This document shows positions 27,811 to 36,145 of a DNA stretch of 64,000 nucleotides, one piece after another (positions within the stretch are counted from its first letter, which is position 1; each line of letters starts with the position of its first letter). This DNA comes from Pseudomonadota bacterium (GTDB taxonomy: Bacteria; Pseudomonadota; Gammaproteobacteria; Xanthomonadales; Rhodanobacteraceae): the NCBI GenBank assembly GCA_018241365.1, contig JAFEDX010000191.1, forward strand, positions 1 through 64,000. The letters run 5' to 3'. The notes beneath the pieces were generated by a model. The model made no database searches and was not told the origin of the DNA. It saw only the letters and a program-made list of their open reading frames with translations. The position numbers and the translations under genes are program-made.

Positions 27811-28374
27811 ATGTCCATCGAACGACTCAAGACACAATTTCCCGCTTACGCCAAGGACCTGCGCCTCAACCTCGAATCGGTGCTCACCGAGGGCGGCGCG
27901 CCGGGGCTGTCGCAGAAACAGATCGCACTGGTCGCCCTCGCATCCGCGATCGCCTCGCGCCACGCGCCATTGACCGAAGCCGTCAGCCAATTTGCCGCGC
28001 AGCACGCGGGTGAACAGGAGCTCGACGGCGCGCGCACGGCCGCCGCGCTGATGGGCATGACCAACATCTACTACCGTTTCCAGTACCTGGTCGAAAACGA
28101 CGAGTACCGCACCCTGCGCGCCGGCCTGCGCATGAACGCGCTGGCCAACCCCGGCTGCGACAAGATTGATTTCGACCTCGCAGCGGTGGCCGTTTCGGCG
28201 ATCAATGGTTGCGGCAGTTGCGTGGCCTCGCACGAACGCACGCTGCGCAAGCACGCTGTTTCCGCGCAGGCGGTGCAGAGCGCTGCGCGCATCGCGGCGG
28301 TGATCCATGCGGTGGCGGTCGTGCTGGAGCAGCAGGACGCTGCGCGCCAGGGCGCGGCACGCGAGGCAGCCTGA
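27811..28374 (+). CDS. ahpD: Alkyl hydroperoxide reductase AhpD (carboxymuconolactone decarboxylase family)
   Basis: 187 residues. The CxxC-x3-H active site Cys134-Gly-Ser-Cys137-x3-His141 in INGCGSCVASHERTL has the same layout as mycobacterial AhpD (Cys130/Cys133/His137). Two helical carboxymuconolactone-decarboxylase-like repeats are visible. AhpD reduces oxidised AhpC, usually through lipoylated SucB/Lpd. It is separated from ahpC by a REP pair but in the same direction. It meets the RpiR regulator gene head-on with no gap: stops at 28374 and 28375. Confidence 0.93.
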   Translation: MSIERLKTQFPAYAKDLRLNLESVLTEGGAPGLSQKQIALVALASAIASRHAPLTEAVSQFAAQHAGEQELDGARTAAALMGMTNIYYRFQYLVENDEYRTLRAGLRMNALANPGCDKIDFDLAAVAVSAINGCGSCVASHERTLRKHAVSAQAVQSAARIAAVIHAVAVVLEQQDAARQGAAREAA

Positions 28375-29286
28375 TCAGCCGCTGCGCCGCGGCTTGCGGG
28401 CCCGGCGCGCAGGCGCCGCGGCCCCCGCGGGTTCGGGCGAAGGCGAGGGTTCGCTGAAGCCGATGAATTGCTGGCGCATCGCGGTGATCTGCTCGATGCG
28501 TTCGTACACCGCATCGCTGCCGCGCTCGCGGATCACCGCGCCCAGCAGCACGTTGAACAGCGTGCCGAACGCGGTGAAGCTGTGCCAGGCGCGCTCCGGC
28601 TCGATGGGCAGCATCAATACGTGTGGTGTCAACTGGCGCGCCCAATAGCATTCGGTATCGGTGAGGATCACGAGCGGGATGCCGCGCGCCGCAACTTCCT
28701 CCGCAAGAATGCGGAAATGCTGCGAATAACGGCGCTCGTCGATCAGCACGACGCAGCTTTTCTCGGTGGAGTCGATCAGTACATCGGTGTAGGCGCCATC
28801 CACGCCCGACGCGAACGCAACCTGCGGCCGGATCTGCTGCAGCAGCGAAGCGAACATCAAGCCGAGGAAACGGCCGAGCTGGAAGCTGGCGACGGAAACC
28901 CGGTCGGCCGAAGCCAGCAGGCGCACGATGGTCTGCCATTCCTCGCCCCGCGCCAGTGCGTGGGTTGCCGACACCGCGCGGATGTCGGCTTCGAGGTTTT
29001 CGTCGCGGGCGTCCGGCCCCTCCGCGGGCGCCGGACTGTGGTAAAGCTTCAGCCACGCCGTGTCGCCACGCAGCTCTTCCTTCATTTCGGCCACGCCCGC
29101 GTAGCCAAGCTTGCGCAGGAAGCGCCCGACCGTCATGGCGCTGACGCCGAGGCGTTGGCCCAGTGACGCCGCGGTTTCGAACGGAAGACCGCTGAGGTTC
29201 TGCATCAGGTAACCCGCGATGCGTTGCTCCGACGCCGTGAACGTACGCCAGCGGCTCTTGAGTTTTTTCTTGAGGTCCTGGGTCAT
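28375..29286 (-). CDS. MurR/RpiR-family transcriptional regulator
   Basis: 303 residues. The N-terminal HTH_6 domain is RWRTFTASEQRIAGYLMQNL, then FETAASLGQRLGVSAMTVGR and FLRKLGYAGVAEMKEEL. A SIS sugar-phosphate-binding domain follows at about 115-260 (VASFQLGRFLGLMFASLLQQ, then VLIDERRYSQHFRILAEEVA). A Pro/Ala/Arg-rich tail ends the protein. SIS regulators sense phosphosugars; MurR itself senses MurNAc-6-phosphate. It is the last gene in the direction of the TonB-receptor/hydrolase cluster and probably controls it. No Shine-Dalgarno is visible: an inverted repeat ends 1 bp before the ATG. Confidence 0.88.
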   Translation of the reverse strand: MTQDLKKKLKSRWRTFTASEQRIAGYLMQNLSGLPFETAASLGQRLGVSAMTVGRFLRKLGYAGVAEMKEELRGDTAWLKLYHSPAPAEGPDARDENLEADIRAVSATHALARGEEWQTIVRLLASADRVSVASFQLGRFLGLMFASLLQQIRPQVAFASGVDGAYTDVLIDSTEKSCVVLIDERRYSQHFRILAEEVAARGIPLVILTDTECYWARQLTPHVLMLPIEPERAWHSFTAFGTLFNVLLGAVIRERGSDAVYERIEQITAMRQQFIGFSEPSPSPEPAGAAAPARRARKPRRSG

Positions 29287-29287
29287 T

Positions 29288-29557
29288 AGGGCCGGTCAAC
29301 GCTATGCCACGCGAGCCGCGTTGCTTCCGCAGCGGCCGCCAGACGAGGCGCGCGCCGCGGCACCAGAGTGGCTCTCTGGTCAAGGCGTGCACCGATGGAT
29401 GCCGGCCGCTGCGGAGCAGCCCTTCGGGCCGGAGCTGTTTGCCCACATGGCTGCGTCATCGTTCGTCTATGTATCGACATACATCTTCCTCACTCTTCCT
29501 TGTCCTGTGGGCAAACAACTGCCGGCGCGGCCACGTGGCATAGCGTTGACCGGCCCT
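29288..29557. repeat. 270-bp segment with perfect 24-bp inverted termini upstream of the RpiR-type gene
   Basis: The 24 bases at 29288-29311 (AGGGCCGGTCAACG... ending GCCACG) are the exact reverse complement of 29534-29557. Inside, 29427-29447 and 29506-29526 form a second near-perfect inverted repeat around TGTTTGCCCACA (29436-29447)/TGTGGGCAAACA (29506-29517), and ACCAGAG...CTCTGGT near 29360-29380 forms a small hairpin. The left terminus ends 1 bp before the regulator's start codon; the right terminus is 34 bp from the epimerase stop. There is no obvious target-site duplication and no coding sequence. It accounts for almost all of the 305-bp gene-free stretch. Confidence 0.85.
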
Positions 29558-29591
29558 TGTGCGATTATCGGGCCATGGCCGTCGTGTGCCA

Positions 29592-30608
29592 TCAGGCCGC
29601 GGCCGGCAGCCCTCCGCCCCAAAGCTCTTCGGGACACCAGATCGTGCCGTCCTGGTAACGCGCGCCGGGCGAACAGTCTTCGCGCAGGTACAGTGGCCCG
29701 TCCAGATCGACCACCGCGCATTGCTGGCCCAGCACGAACGCCGGCGCCATTGCCAGCGACGAGCCGGACATGTTGCCCACCATCAGGTCGAAGCCCATCG
29801 CCCGTGCCTGGCTCGCCATCGCCAGCGCTTCGGTGAGGCCGCCGCATTTGTCCAGCTTGATGTTGATGGTGTCCGCCCGTCCGGCGAGGCGCGCGAGATC
29901 GGTGTGGTCCTGCACGCTCTCATCGGCGGCGATGGGAATGGGCCGTTCGATGCCGTCCAGCCAGTTTTCCTTGCCGATCGGAAAGGGTTGCTCGATGAGC
30001 GCGATGCGACACTGCTGCAATGCCGGCAATAGTCCTGCGAGCGAATCCGGGGTGAAACCCTGGTTGGCGTCGACCATCATCCATACGTCCGGCCGTGCCG
30101 CGCGCACCGCGCGTACGCGTTCGGCATTGAATTCGTCGTCGGTGAGCTTGAGTTTCAGGGCGCGTGCATCGCCAAATGCACGTGCGTGATCAGCCATCAC
30201 GGAAGGTTCGTCGGCGCCGATCGTGAAGGTGGTCAGCAAGGGGTGCGGCGGAGCGATGCCTGCGAGTCGCCATGCTGGCAGGCCGCGGCGCATGGATTCC
30301 AGGTCCCACAGCGCGCTGTCCAGTGCGTTGCGGGCGCCGCCGGGCGGCAGGCAGTCCAGCAGTTCCGTGCGGGTGATGCCGCGCTCGATGCGATCGCGCA
30401 ACGCTTCGACCTGCGCCAGCATTTCGGGCGGGTTGTCGTGCTTGTAGTACACGCCCTGCGCTTCGCCGCGGCCGACGCAGCTGCCATCGCGCAGCGTCAC
30501 CACCAGCGCGTCAAATCCGGTGAAGGTGTAGCCGGTGATGTGGAACGGCGATTTCAGCTGCCGTTTTTCGAGCGCGGCATGCAGCTTCATTGGACGGGGG
30601 GCGCTCAT
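29592..30608 (-). CDS. Enolase-superfamily dipeptide epimerase (L-Ala-D/L-Glu epimerase-like)
   Basis: 338 residues. The barrel carries the muconate-lactonising subgroup machinery: the Lys152-x-Lys154 base (ALKLKLTDD), metal ligands Asp180 (VDANQGF), Glu206 (LIEQPFP) and Asp229 (IAADES), and the second base Lys251 in TINIKLDKCGGL. The cap domain includes YTFTGFDALVVTLRDGSCVG. Dipeptide epimerases invert the C-terminal residue of dipeptides; the classical substrate is L-Ala-D-Glu from murein. AAGGAG precedes the ATG. It lies 45 bp after the second serine hydrolase gene and continues that operon. The precise dipeptide specificity cannot be read from the sequence. Confidence 0.9.
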   Translation of the reverse strand: MSAPRPMKLHAALEKRQLKSPFHITGYTFTGFDALVVTLRDGSCVGRGEAQGVYYKHDNPPEMLAQVEALRDRIERGITRTELLDCLPPGGARNALDSALWDLESMRRGLPAWRLAGIAPPHPLLTTFTIGADEPSVMADHARAFGDARALKLKLTDDEFNAERVRAVRAARPDVWMMVDANQGFTPDSLAGLLPALQQCRIALIEQPFPIGKENWLDGIERPIPIAADESVQDHTDLARLAGRADTINIKLDKCGGLTEALAMASQARAMGFDLMVGNMSGSSLAMAPAFVLGQQCAVVDLDGPLYLREDCSPGARYQDGTIWCPEELWGGGLPAAA

Positions 30609-30653
30609 GTCATCTCCTTGTTGTTGTGCATGCGGTCGCTCCGTCGGTGGAGG

Positions 30654-32630
30654 TCAAAACCGGACGTTGAAGCTGACCAACCCGAACGCCGCGATGAACC
30701 AGGCCAGGTACAGCATTGCCAGTGCCAGCAGGACTTCCCCGACGCGTACCCAGCGGCCGCGGCGCGGTGCGAACCACGCGAAAGCTGCATTCGCGACCAC
30801 GGCGAGCACGCCCAGCAACGCGAGCACGCCGATCGCGTACAGCAGGAACATCCACGGCGTCAGATTCCCGCGTACCAGCAGCAGTTCGTTGGCGGAAATC
30901 ACGGTGACGAACAGGAGCCACCCGACGACCACCGTGACGCCCGCCAGCACGCCAAGCCGCGACAAGCGCCTCAGGATGCGCTGCGCGTGGGTCAGTTCGA
31001 GACTGCGCTTGTAGTGCCGGCGTATCAGCCAGTCGCCGAGCCAGGTCAGAATTGCCACAAGCAGGATCGCCAGCACGATGCCCAGCAATGGCATGAACGT
31101 CGCGGGGCTGAAGCGCGCCGGCATGCGTTGCAGGATCGACGTGGGGTTTTCGCTGGTGGCGAGGTACAGGATGCGGCCGTGCGCATCGGCGACGAAATCC
31201 AGCAGGTCCTGGCCGTTGACCTCGCGGTAGTGCAGCGGTCCGATTTCGCGCCAGTGCACGAGGCTGCCGGCGGAATCATGGATCGCGGAAACGGTGATGG
31301 TCCCATCCGGGAGTGCCTGCACATTGGCCTGTCCCAGGAGGTACAGGAAACGCAACGCGCTCTGGTTGCGGCGGCTGGATTCGTACGAACCCGCCACGCG
31401 CATGGCATCGCTCTTCGCATCCTTGTACGCAGGTTCCGGCAGGACGTGCCACGGAAAGTAGCGATCGAGGAACGCGTGGAAGATTGCACTGCGCACGCCG
31501 TTGACCGCACCGTCCTTGCCCGCGGAATTGAAACTCATGAACAATCCGACATGGGCATCCAGCAGCAGGTGCAGGTCGCTGTGGAACACGACCGTGTCGC
31601 CGCCGTGGCCGATGATGCGCTGGCCGTTGCGGTTTTCCTGGTAGAAGCCGAGGTCGAATCCGTTCAGGCCGGGCGCGGAAGTGTGCTGCAGGCTATGCAT
31701 CAATTCGGCGGTTTGTTGCGACAGGATGCGGGTATCGCCGAAACGTCCGTCCTGCAGCTGCGCGATCATGAAGTTCGCCATGGCCAGCGCGGACGAAGTC
31801 ATGGCGCCCGCGGGCGCGGGATTGGCCAGCTCGAAGGGCTTGGCATCGCCATCGGAAGCCGACGCGTAACCCTTGGCAAGCAGCGGCGCCAGGTTTGCCG
31901 GCAGCGGTTGCGCGAACGTGGAATGGCGCATGTCCAGCGGTTCGAGGATGTGGCGCTGGATGTAGTCGTCGAACGGCTCGCCCGACACGCGCTGCACGAT
32001 ATAGCCGGCCAGGCCCGCGCCATAGTTGGAATAGGCGACGATCTGGCCGGGCGGAAAGATGCGCGCGGGCAGGTGCGCCTTGAGATAACGTTCGAGGTTG
32101 GTGCCGGCCGGCGTCGCGGGCAGCAGGTCGCGCGCGGTGTCCTCGAAGCCCGGTGTGTGGGTCATCAGGTCGCGCAGGGTGATCGGCTTGCCGAAGCGTG
32201 GGGGGATGGTGAAATCAAGGTAGGCGTTGATGTCCCGGTCGAGGTCGAGCTTGTGCTGCTCGACCAGTTGCATCACCGCGGTCCAGGTGAAGAGTTTGGA
32301 CACCGAGCCGATGCGGAACAGCGTATCGGCCGGCGATACCGGCGCCCGGGTCGCGAGGTTGGCGTAGCCATAGCCGTGCGCGAACAACACCCTGCCGTCC
32401 TTCACCACGACGACCACGCCGCCGGCTATGTCGCCGCGCTGCAGCATGTAGGGAACCATGCCGCCAAAAAATGTCGAGAGGTCGCCTGCGGTCAGCGGAG
32501 GCGTCGATACGGACGATGTCGGCACGCCGGCTTCGGCGGGGCGTGGTTGCGGCTGGGCTGCTTGTGCGACCGTTGTACTGGCGGCGCAGGCCAGCAGGAA
32601 TGCGGCGAGGATTCTCGACACGGGCTTCAT
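30654..32630 (-). CDS. Serine hydrolase, beta-lactamase/D-aminopeptidase (S12) family, membrane-anchored (paralogue 2)
   Basis: 658 residues. Signal peptide at about 1-25, then a penicillin-binding-protein-like domain with Ser109-Val-Ser-Lys112 (RIGSVSKLF), Tyr200-Ser-Asn202 (VAYSNYGAG) and an HGGDT third box. The final third has several transmembrane segments (MPLLGIVLAILLVAILTWL, then GVLAGVTVVVGWLLFVTVIS, and more) ending in VSFNVRF. The catalytic domain would face the periplasm. S12 enzymes include D-Ala-D-Ala carboxypeptidases, D-aminopeptidases and esterases. The ATG overlaps the permease stop as ATGA. It is closely similar to the hydrolase at 34002-36017, as if from a duplication. Confidence 0.9.
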   Translation of the reverse strand: MKPVSRILAAFLLACAASTTVAQAAQPQPRPAEAGVPTSSVSTPPLTAGDLSTFFGGMVPYMLQRGDIAGGVVVVVKDGRVLFAHGYGYANLATRAPVSPADTLFRIGSVSKLFTWTAVMQLVEQHKLDLDRDINAYLDFTIPPRFGKPITLRDLMTHTPGFEDTARDLLPATPAGTNLERYLKAHLPARIFPPGQIVAYSNYGAGLAGYIVQRVSGEPFDDYIQRHILEPLDMRHSTFAQPLPANLAPLLAKGYASASDGDAKPFELANPAPAGAMTSSALAMANFMIAQLQDGRFGDTRILSQQTAELMHSLQHTSAPGLNGFDLGFYQENRNGQRIIGHGGDTVVFHSDLHLLLDAHVGLFMSFNSAGKDGAVNGVRSAIFHAFLDRYFPWHVLPEPAYKDAKSDAMRVAGSYESSRRNQSALRFLYLLGQANVQALPDGTITVSAIHDSAGSLVHWREIGPLHYREVNGQDLLDFVADAHGRILYLATSENPTSILQRMPARFSPATFMPLLGIVLAILLVAILTWLGDWLIRRHYKRSLELTHAQRILRRLSRLGVLAGVTVVVGWLLFVTVISANELLLVRGNLTPWMFLLYAIGVLALLGVLAVVANAAFAWFAPRRGRWVRVGEVLLALAMLYLAWFIAAFGLVSFNVRF

Positions 32631-33997
32631 GGGGAAACTCCGAGCGGCAACGAGCTCTGGCGGCGCAGTACGGCCATCAGCAGTCCGGCGATCAGCCACG
32701 CGCATCCGAACAGGAAGGTCGTGCGATCGAAGCCGGTGAAGATGAAACCGACGATCGCGAATCCGCACAGCGGCATCACCAGATAGCGGAATGGACGCGT
32801 GCGTTGGCCGCGGCGCAGCCAGAAATACACCGGCACGGAAAGATTGAGCAGCAGGAAGGAGGTCAAGGCGCCGAAATTGACCAGGTGCAACAGCACCACG
32901 ATCGGCACGCTCAGCGAAAGCGCCAGCGAAATCGCCGCAACGAACAGGATCGCGTTGGCCGGGGTCTTGAAGCGCGCGTTGACCTTCGCGAGGAATCCGC
33001 CGAACGGCAGGGCGTGGTCGCGGCCCATCGCGAACAGGATGCGCGAGATTGCGGATTGCGATGCCAGCGCACTGGCCACGCCGGTCGCCAGCGCCTTCAC
33101 GACGATGAACAGGACGAACAGGGCGGTGCCGCCAACCTCGCGCGCGATCTGGAAGAAGCCAAGGTTGTCGTCGAGGTTGGTGTAGTCCGGATGCGCCAAC
33201 GCTGCCAACCAGGTCTGCAGCACGAACAGCACGCCGAGCACCACCAGCGTCAGCACGGTCGCGGTGCCGATGTCGCGCCGTGGCTCACGCGCTTCCTCGG
33301 CCAGCGTGCTGATCGCGTCGAATCCGAGGAAGCTCAACGCCGCGATGGTGGTGGCCGTCGCGATGAAGCTCCAGCTCAGGTGACCGGGCTGGTACACGGG
33401 CGCCCACGAAAAACTGCCGGTGCCTTGTCCAAGGACGAACACGAAACGGATCGCCAGCACCACGAAAATCGCAAGCGCCAGCAGTTCGAACGCCAGCAGG
33501 ATGAAGTGCGCGTATGACTGCAGGCGCACGCCGAGCAGATTGATCATCGTGTTGACCGCCAGCAGTCCCACGATCCACACCCAGTGCGGCACGCCCGGCA
33601 CCAGTCCGCCGATCCAGTTCGACACGAAGATGTAGATCACCGCCGGCACCAGCAGGTAATCCGCGAGGATCATCCAGCCCGCGATGAAGCCGAGGAACGG
33701 ATTCATCCCGCGCCGCACGTAGGCGTACACCGAACCCGCGAACGGGAACTCCGCGCTCAACTGCTTGTAGCTCATCGCGGTGAAGAACATCGCGACCATG
33801 CCGACCAGGTACACCAGCGGCACCATGCCCTTGCTGGCGTGTGCGACGAAGCCGTACACCGCAACCGGCGCGATCGGCACGATGAACACCATGCCGTACA
33901 CCAGCAAATCCCGCAGGCGCAGCCGGCGATCCAGCTGCTGGGTGTAGCCGGCTGCGTCGAGTTCGGCGCTGGCCTGTTCGGGCGAGGTCTCGCTCAC
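32627..33997 (-). CDS. APC-family amino acid/polyamine-type permease
   Basis: About 456 residues with around twelve hydrophobic segments. It begins YTQQLDRRLRLRDLLVYGMV-FIVPIAPVAVYG, and includes AGSVYAYVRRGMNPFLGFIA (helix 3 region) and ALSFLGFDAISTLAEEAREP, the classic APC helix 6 motif. It would import an amino acid or similar amine across the inner membrane. The GTG at 33997 is 4 bp past the stop of the upstream hydrolase; a GTG 36 bp earlier is an alternative. It sits between two S12 hydrolase genes and overlaps the second by ATGA, strong evidence of joint function. Confidence 0.9.
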   Translation of the reverse strand: MSETSPEQASAELDAAGYTQQLDRRLRLRDLLVYGMVFIVPIAPVAVYGFVAHASKGMVPLVYLVGMVAMFFTAMSYKQLSAEFPFAGSVYAYVRRGMNPFLGFIAGWMILADYLLVPAVIYIFVSNWIGGLVPGVPHWVWIVGLLAVNTMINLLGVRLQSYAHFILLAFELLALAIFVVLAIRFVFVLGQGTGSFSWAPVYQPGHLSWSFIATATTIAALSFLGFDAISTLAEEAREPRRDIGTATVLTLVVLGVLFVLQTWLAALAHPDYTNLDDNLGFFQIAREVGGTALFVLFIVVKALATGVASALASQSAISRILFAMGRDHALPFGGFLAKVNARFKTPANAILFVAAISLALSLSVPIVVLLHLVNFGALTSFLLLNLSVPVYFWLRRGQRTRPFRYLVMPLCGFAIVGFIFTGFDRTTFLFGCAWLIAGLLMAVLRRQSSLPLGVSP

Positions 33998-34001
33998 GCT
34001 G

Positions 34002-36017
34002 TCAATAGTGCAGGTTGAAGTTGACGAGACCACACGCGACGATCGCCCAGATCCCGTAGATCGCGCACAGGCCCAGCACCAGTTCGCCGGCGCGTGCCAG
34101 CCAACCGCCCGGTCCGCGCGCGATCCGCCACGCGGCTTCGAGGATGATCGCGATGCCGCCCAGGATCGCCAGCACGCCCAGCACGTAAAGCAGCATCAGC
34201 CTGCCATCGAAGTTGGCGTGGAACAGCGACAGCGGCTGCGAGAACCAGATCAGCAGGCCCAACCAACCGATGACCACGGCAAGTTGCAGGATCACGCCGA
34301 TGCGCGCGGCCAGACGCAGCCGGAATTGTCCGGGCGTCAGTTCCAACTTGCGCCGGAAGCGGCGCCGCGCGATCGCGCCGCCGATCCAGACCAGCAGCGT
34401 CAGCACGAATACCGCGATCGCAAGCTGTGTCAGGGGCGCGAAGCTGCCGTTGGCGAGCAGGCCGGGCACGGGCTGGAACACTTCGACCGGCGGGAAATCG
34501 TCGGTGACCCAATGTCGGATCGAGCCATCGGGATTGGTGACGAAGCGCAACTTCGATTGTCCGTTCACCTGCTGGTACAGCAGGGGACCGATCTCGCGCC
34601 AGTGTTTCACCGCGCCGCTGGGATCCTTCAACACGCTGACAGCGATGTCGCCGTTCGGCAGTGCCGACACGTGTGCCTGGCTGAGGAGATAGGCGAGTTT
34701 CAGTGCGCTGTTCTCGCGCCGGCTCGCCCAGTACCAACCGGCCACGCGCGCGGCATCCTGCTTCGCGGTCGCAACGGTTGGCGGTTGCGGGATGGTGTAG
34801 GGGAAGTAGCGGGCGAGGAACGCCCGGAACAGTGAAGTGCGCACGGCTTCGGCGGTGCCGTCCGGCGCCTTGCCGGCGCTGTTGAAGGACATGAATACGC
34901 CCACGTCCTTGTCCAGCAGCAGGTGCAGATCCGAGTGGAAGGCAACCGTGTCGCCGGCGTGGCCAATGATCGTGAGGCCGTTGCGGTTTTCCTGGTAGAA
35001 GCCGAGGTCGTAGCCGTTCATGCCGGGCGCGGCGGAGTACTGGTGGCTGTGCATCAGTTGCACCGTGGCCGCAGGCAGGATCGTGGCGCCATCGAACTGG
35101 CCGTCCTGCAACTGCATCAGCATGAACTTCGCCATGTCGGTGGCAGTGGACGTGAACGAACCGGCGGGATAGGCCTCGATCGGCTCGAACGGCACGATGG
35201 TCTTGCCGGTCGCGGTGACGTAGCCAGTCGCCATGTCGGGTTGCAGCGCCGCGGGCAGCGGCTGCACGAAGGTCGAGTGCGACATCGCGAGCGGCGTCAG
35301 GATGTGGTCTTCGACGTACTGCTCGAACGGCTGGCCGGATACGCGCTGCACGATGTAGGCAGCCAGGGCTGCGCCGTAGTTGGAATAGGCGACGACTTCA
35401 CCGGGCGGGAAGATCCGCGGCGGGATGTGTTCGGCGAGATAACGCTTCAGCGGGTAAAGGTCCCTCGTGGATGGCATGCCCAGATCCTTGATGACCTCCG
35501 CGAAACCGGGCGTCATGGTCATCAGGTCGCGCATCGTGATCGGCTTGCCGAACGCCGGAGGAATCCTGAAATCCAGATACTGGTTGATGTCGGCGTCGAG
35601 ATTGATCTTGCCCGCAGCCACTTGCTGCATCACGGCCGTCCAGGTGAACAGCTTGGACACCGAGCCGATCCGGAACAGGGTCTTGTCCGCGACCACCGGC
35701 GTGCGCTTGGCGACATCGGCGTAGCCATAGCCTTGCGCAAAGATGACTTGTCCGTCCTTCACCACCGCGACCACGCCGCCCGCGATGTCGTTGCGCTTCA
35801 GCATGTACGGCACCAGTCCGTCGAAGAAAGTGCCGAGGTCCTGCGCATCGAGCGTTGGCGTGGCGTTCGGCGCGGTGGACTCCGGGGTGCTCGCGGGCAG
35901 TGCCGCCGATGTGGCAGTTGCCGGTGCCTTTGCCGTGTCATCGGGAACTTGCGCGAAGGCGAAACATGGCGCACATGCACTGGCGAGCAGCAGCAGCGAG
36001 GCGAGGCGTTTCAACAT
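34002..36017 (-). CDS. Serine hydrolase, beta-lactamase/D-aminopeptidase (S12) family, membrane-anchored (paralogue 1)
   Basis: 671 residues. Signal peptide at about 1-22 and a Thr/Ala/Pro-rich linker, then the S12 domain with Ser119-Val-Ser-Lys122, Tyr211-Ser-Asn213 and HAGDT. The C-terminal third is multi-spanning and ends VNFNLHY. It parallels the paralogue at 30654-32630 along its whole length (for example shared RIFPPG-VAYSNYGA and LGFYQENRNG segments), so one likely arose by duplication around the permease gene. GGAG about 8 bp before the ATG at 36017 decides the start over an ATG 21 bp upstream. It follows the TonB receptor gene by 128 bp. Confidence 0.9.
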   Translation of the reverse strand: MLKRLASLLLLASACAPCFAFAQVPDDTAKAPATATSAALPASTPESTAPNATPTLDAQDLGTFFDGLVPYMLKRNDIAGGVVAVVKDGQVIFAQGYGYADVAKRTPVVADKTLFRIGSVSKLFTWTAVMQQVAAGKINLDADINQYLDFRIPPAFGKPITMRDLMTMTPGFAEVIKDLGMPSTRDLYPLKRYLAEHIPPRIFPPGEVVAYSNYGAALAAYIVQRVSGQPFEQYVEDHILTPLAMSHSTFVQPLPAALQPDMATGYVTATGKTIVPFEPIEAYPAGSFTSTATDMAKFMLMQLQDGQFDGATILPAATVQLMHSHQYSAAPGMNGYDLGFYQENRNGLTIIGHAGDTVAFHSDLHLLLDKDVGVFMSFNSAGKAPDGTAEAVRTSLFRAFLARYFPYTIPQPPTVATAKQDAARVAGWYWASRRENSALKLAYLLSQAHVSALPNGDIAVSVLKDPSGAVKHWREIGPLLYQQVNGQSKLRFVTNPDGSIRHWVTDDFPPVEVFQPVPGLLANGSFAPLTQLAIAVFVLTLLVWIGGAIARRRFRRKLELTPGQFRLRLAARIGVILQLAVVIGWLGLLIWFSQPLSLFHANFDGRLMLLYVLGVLAILGGIAIILEAAWRIARGPGGWLARAGELVLGLCAIYGIWAIVACGLVNFNLHY

Positions 36018-36145
36018 GGTGAATCTCCTCTGGAGCATGGCGTGGAATGGATTGCCCGATGTGGCCGGCGTGCCGCGCTGCGCCACGGATTGAGCGTGGT
36101 GCATGCGCAGCGGCCGTTGCCACCGCCGCGCATGGCACGACGGGT

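Noticed and set aside
30186-32786. Open frame of 866 codons on the plus strand across the epimerase and hydrolase genes
   Set aside because: Gln/Arg-rich shadow of the minus-strand operon; no start signals.
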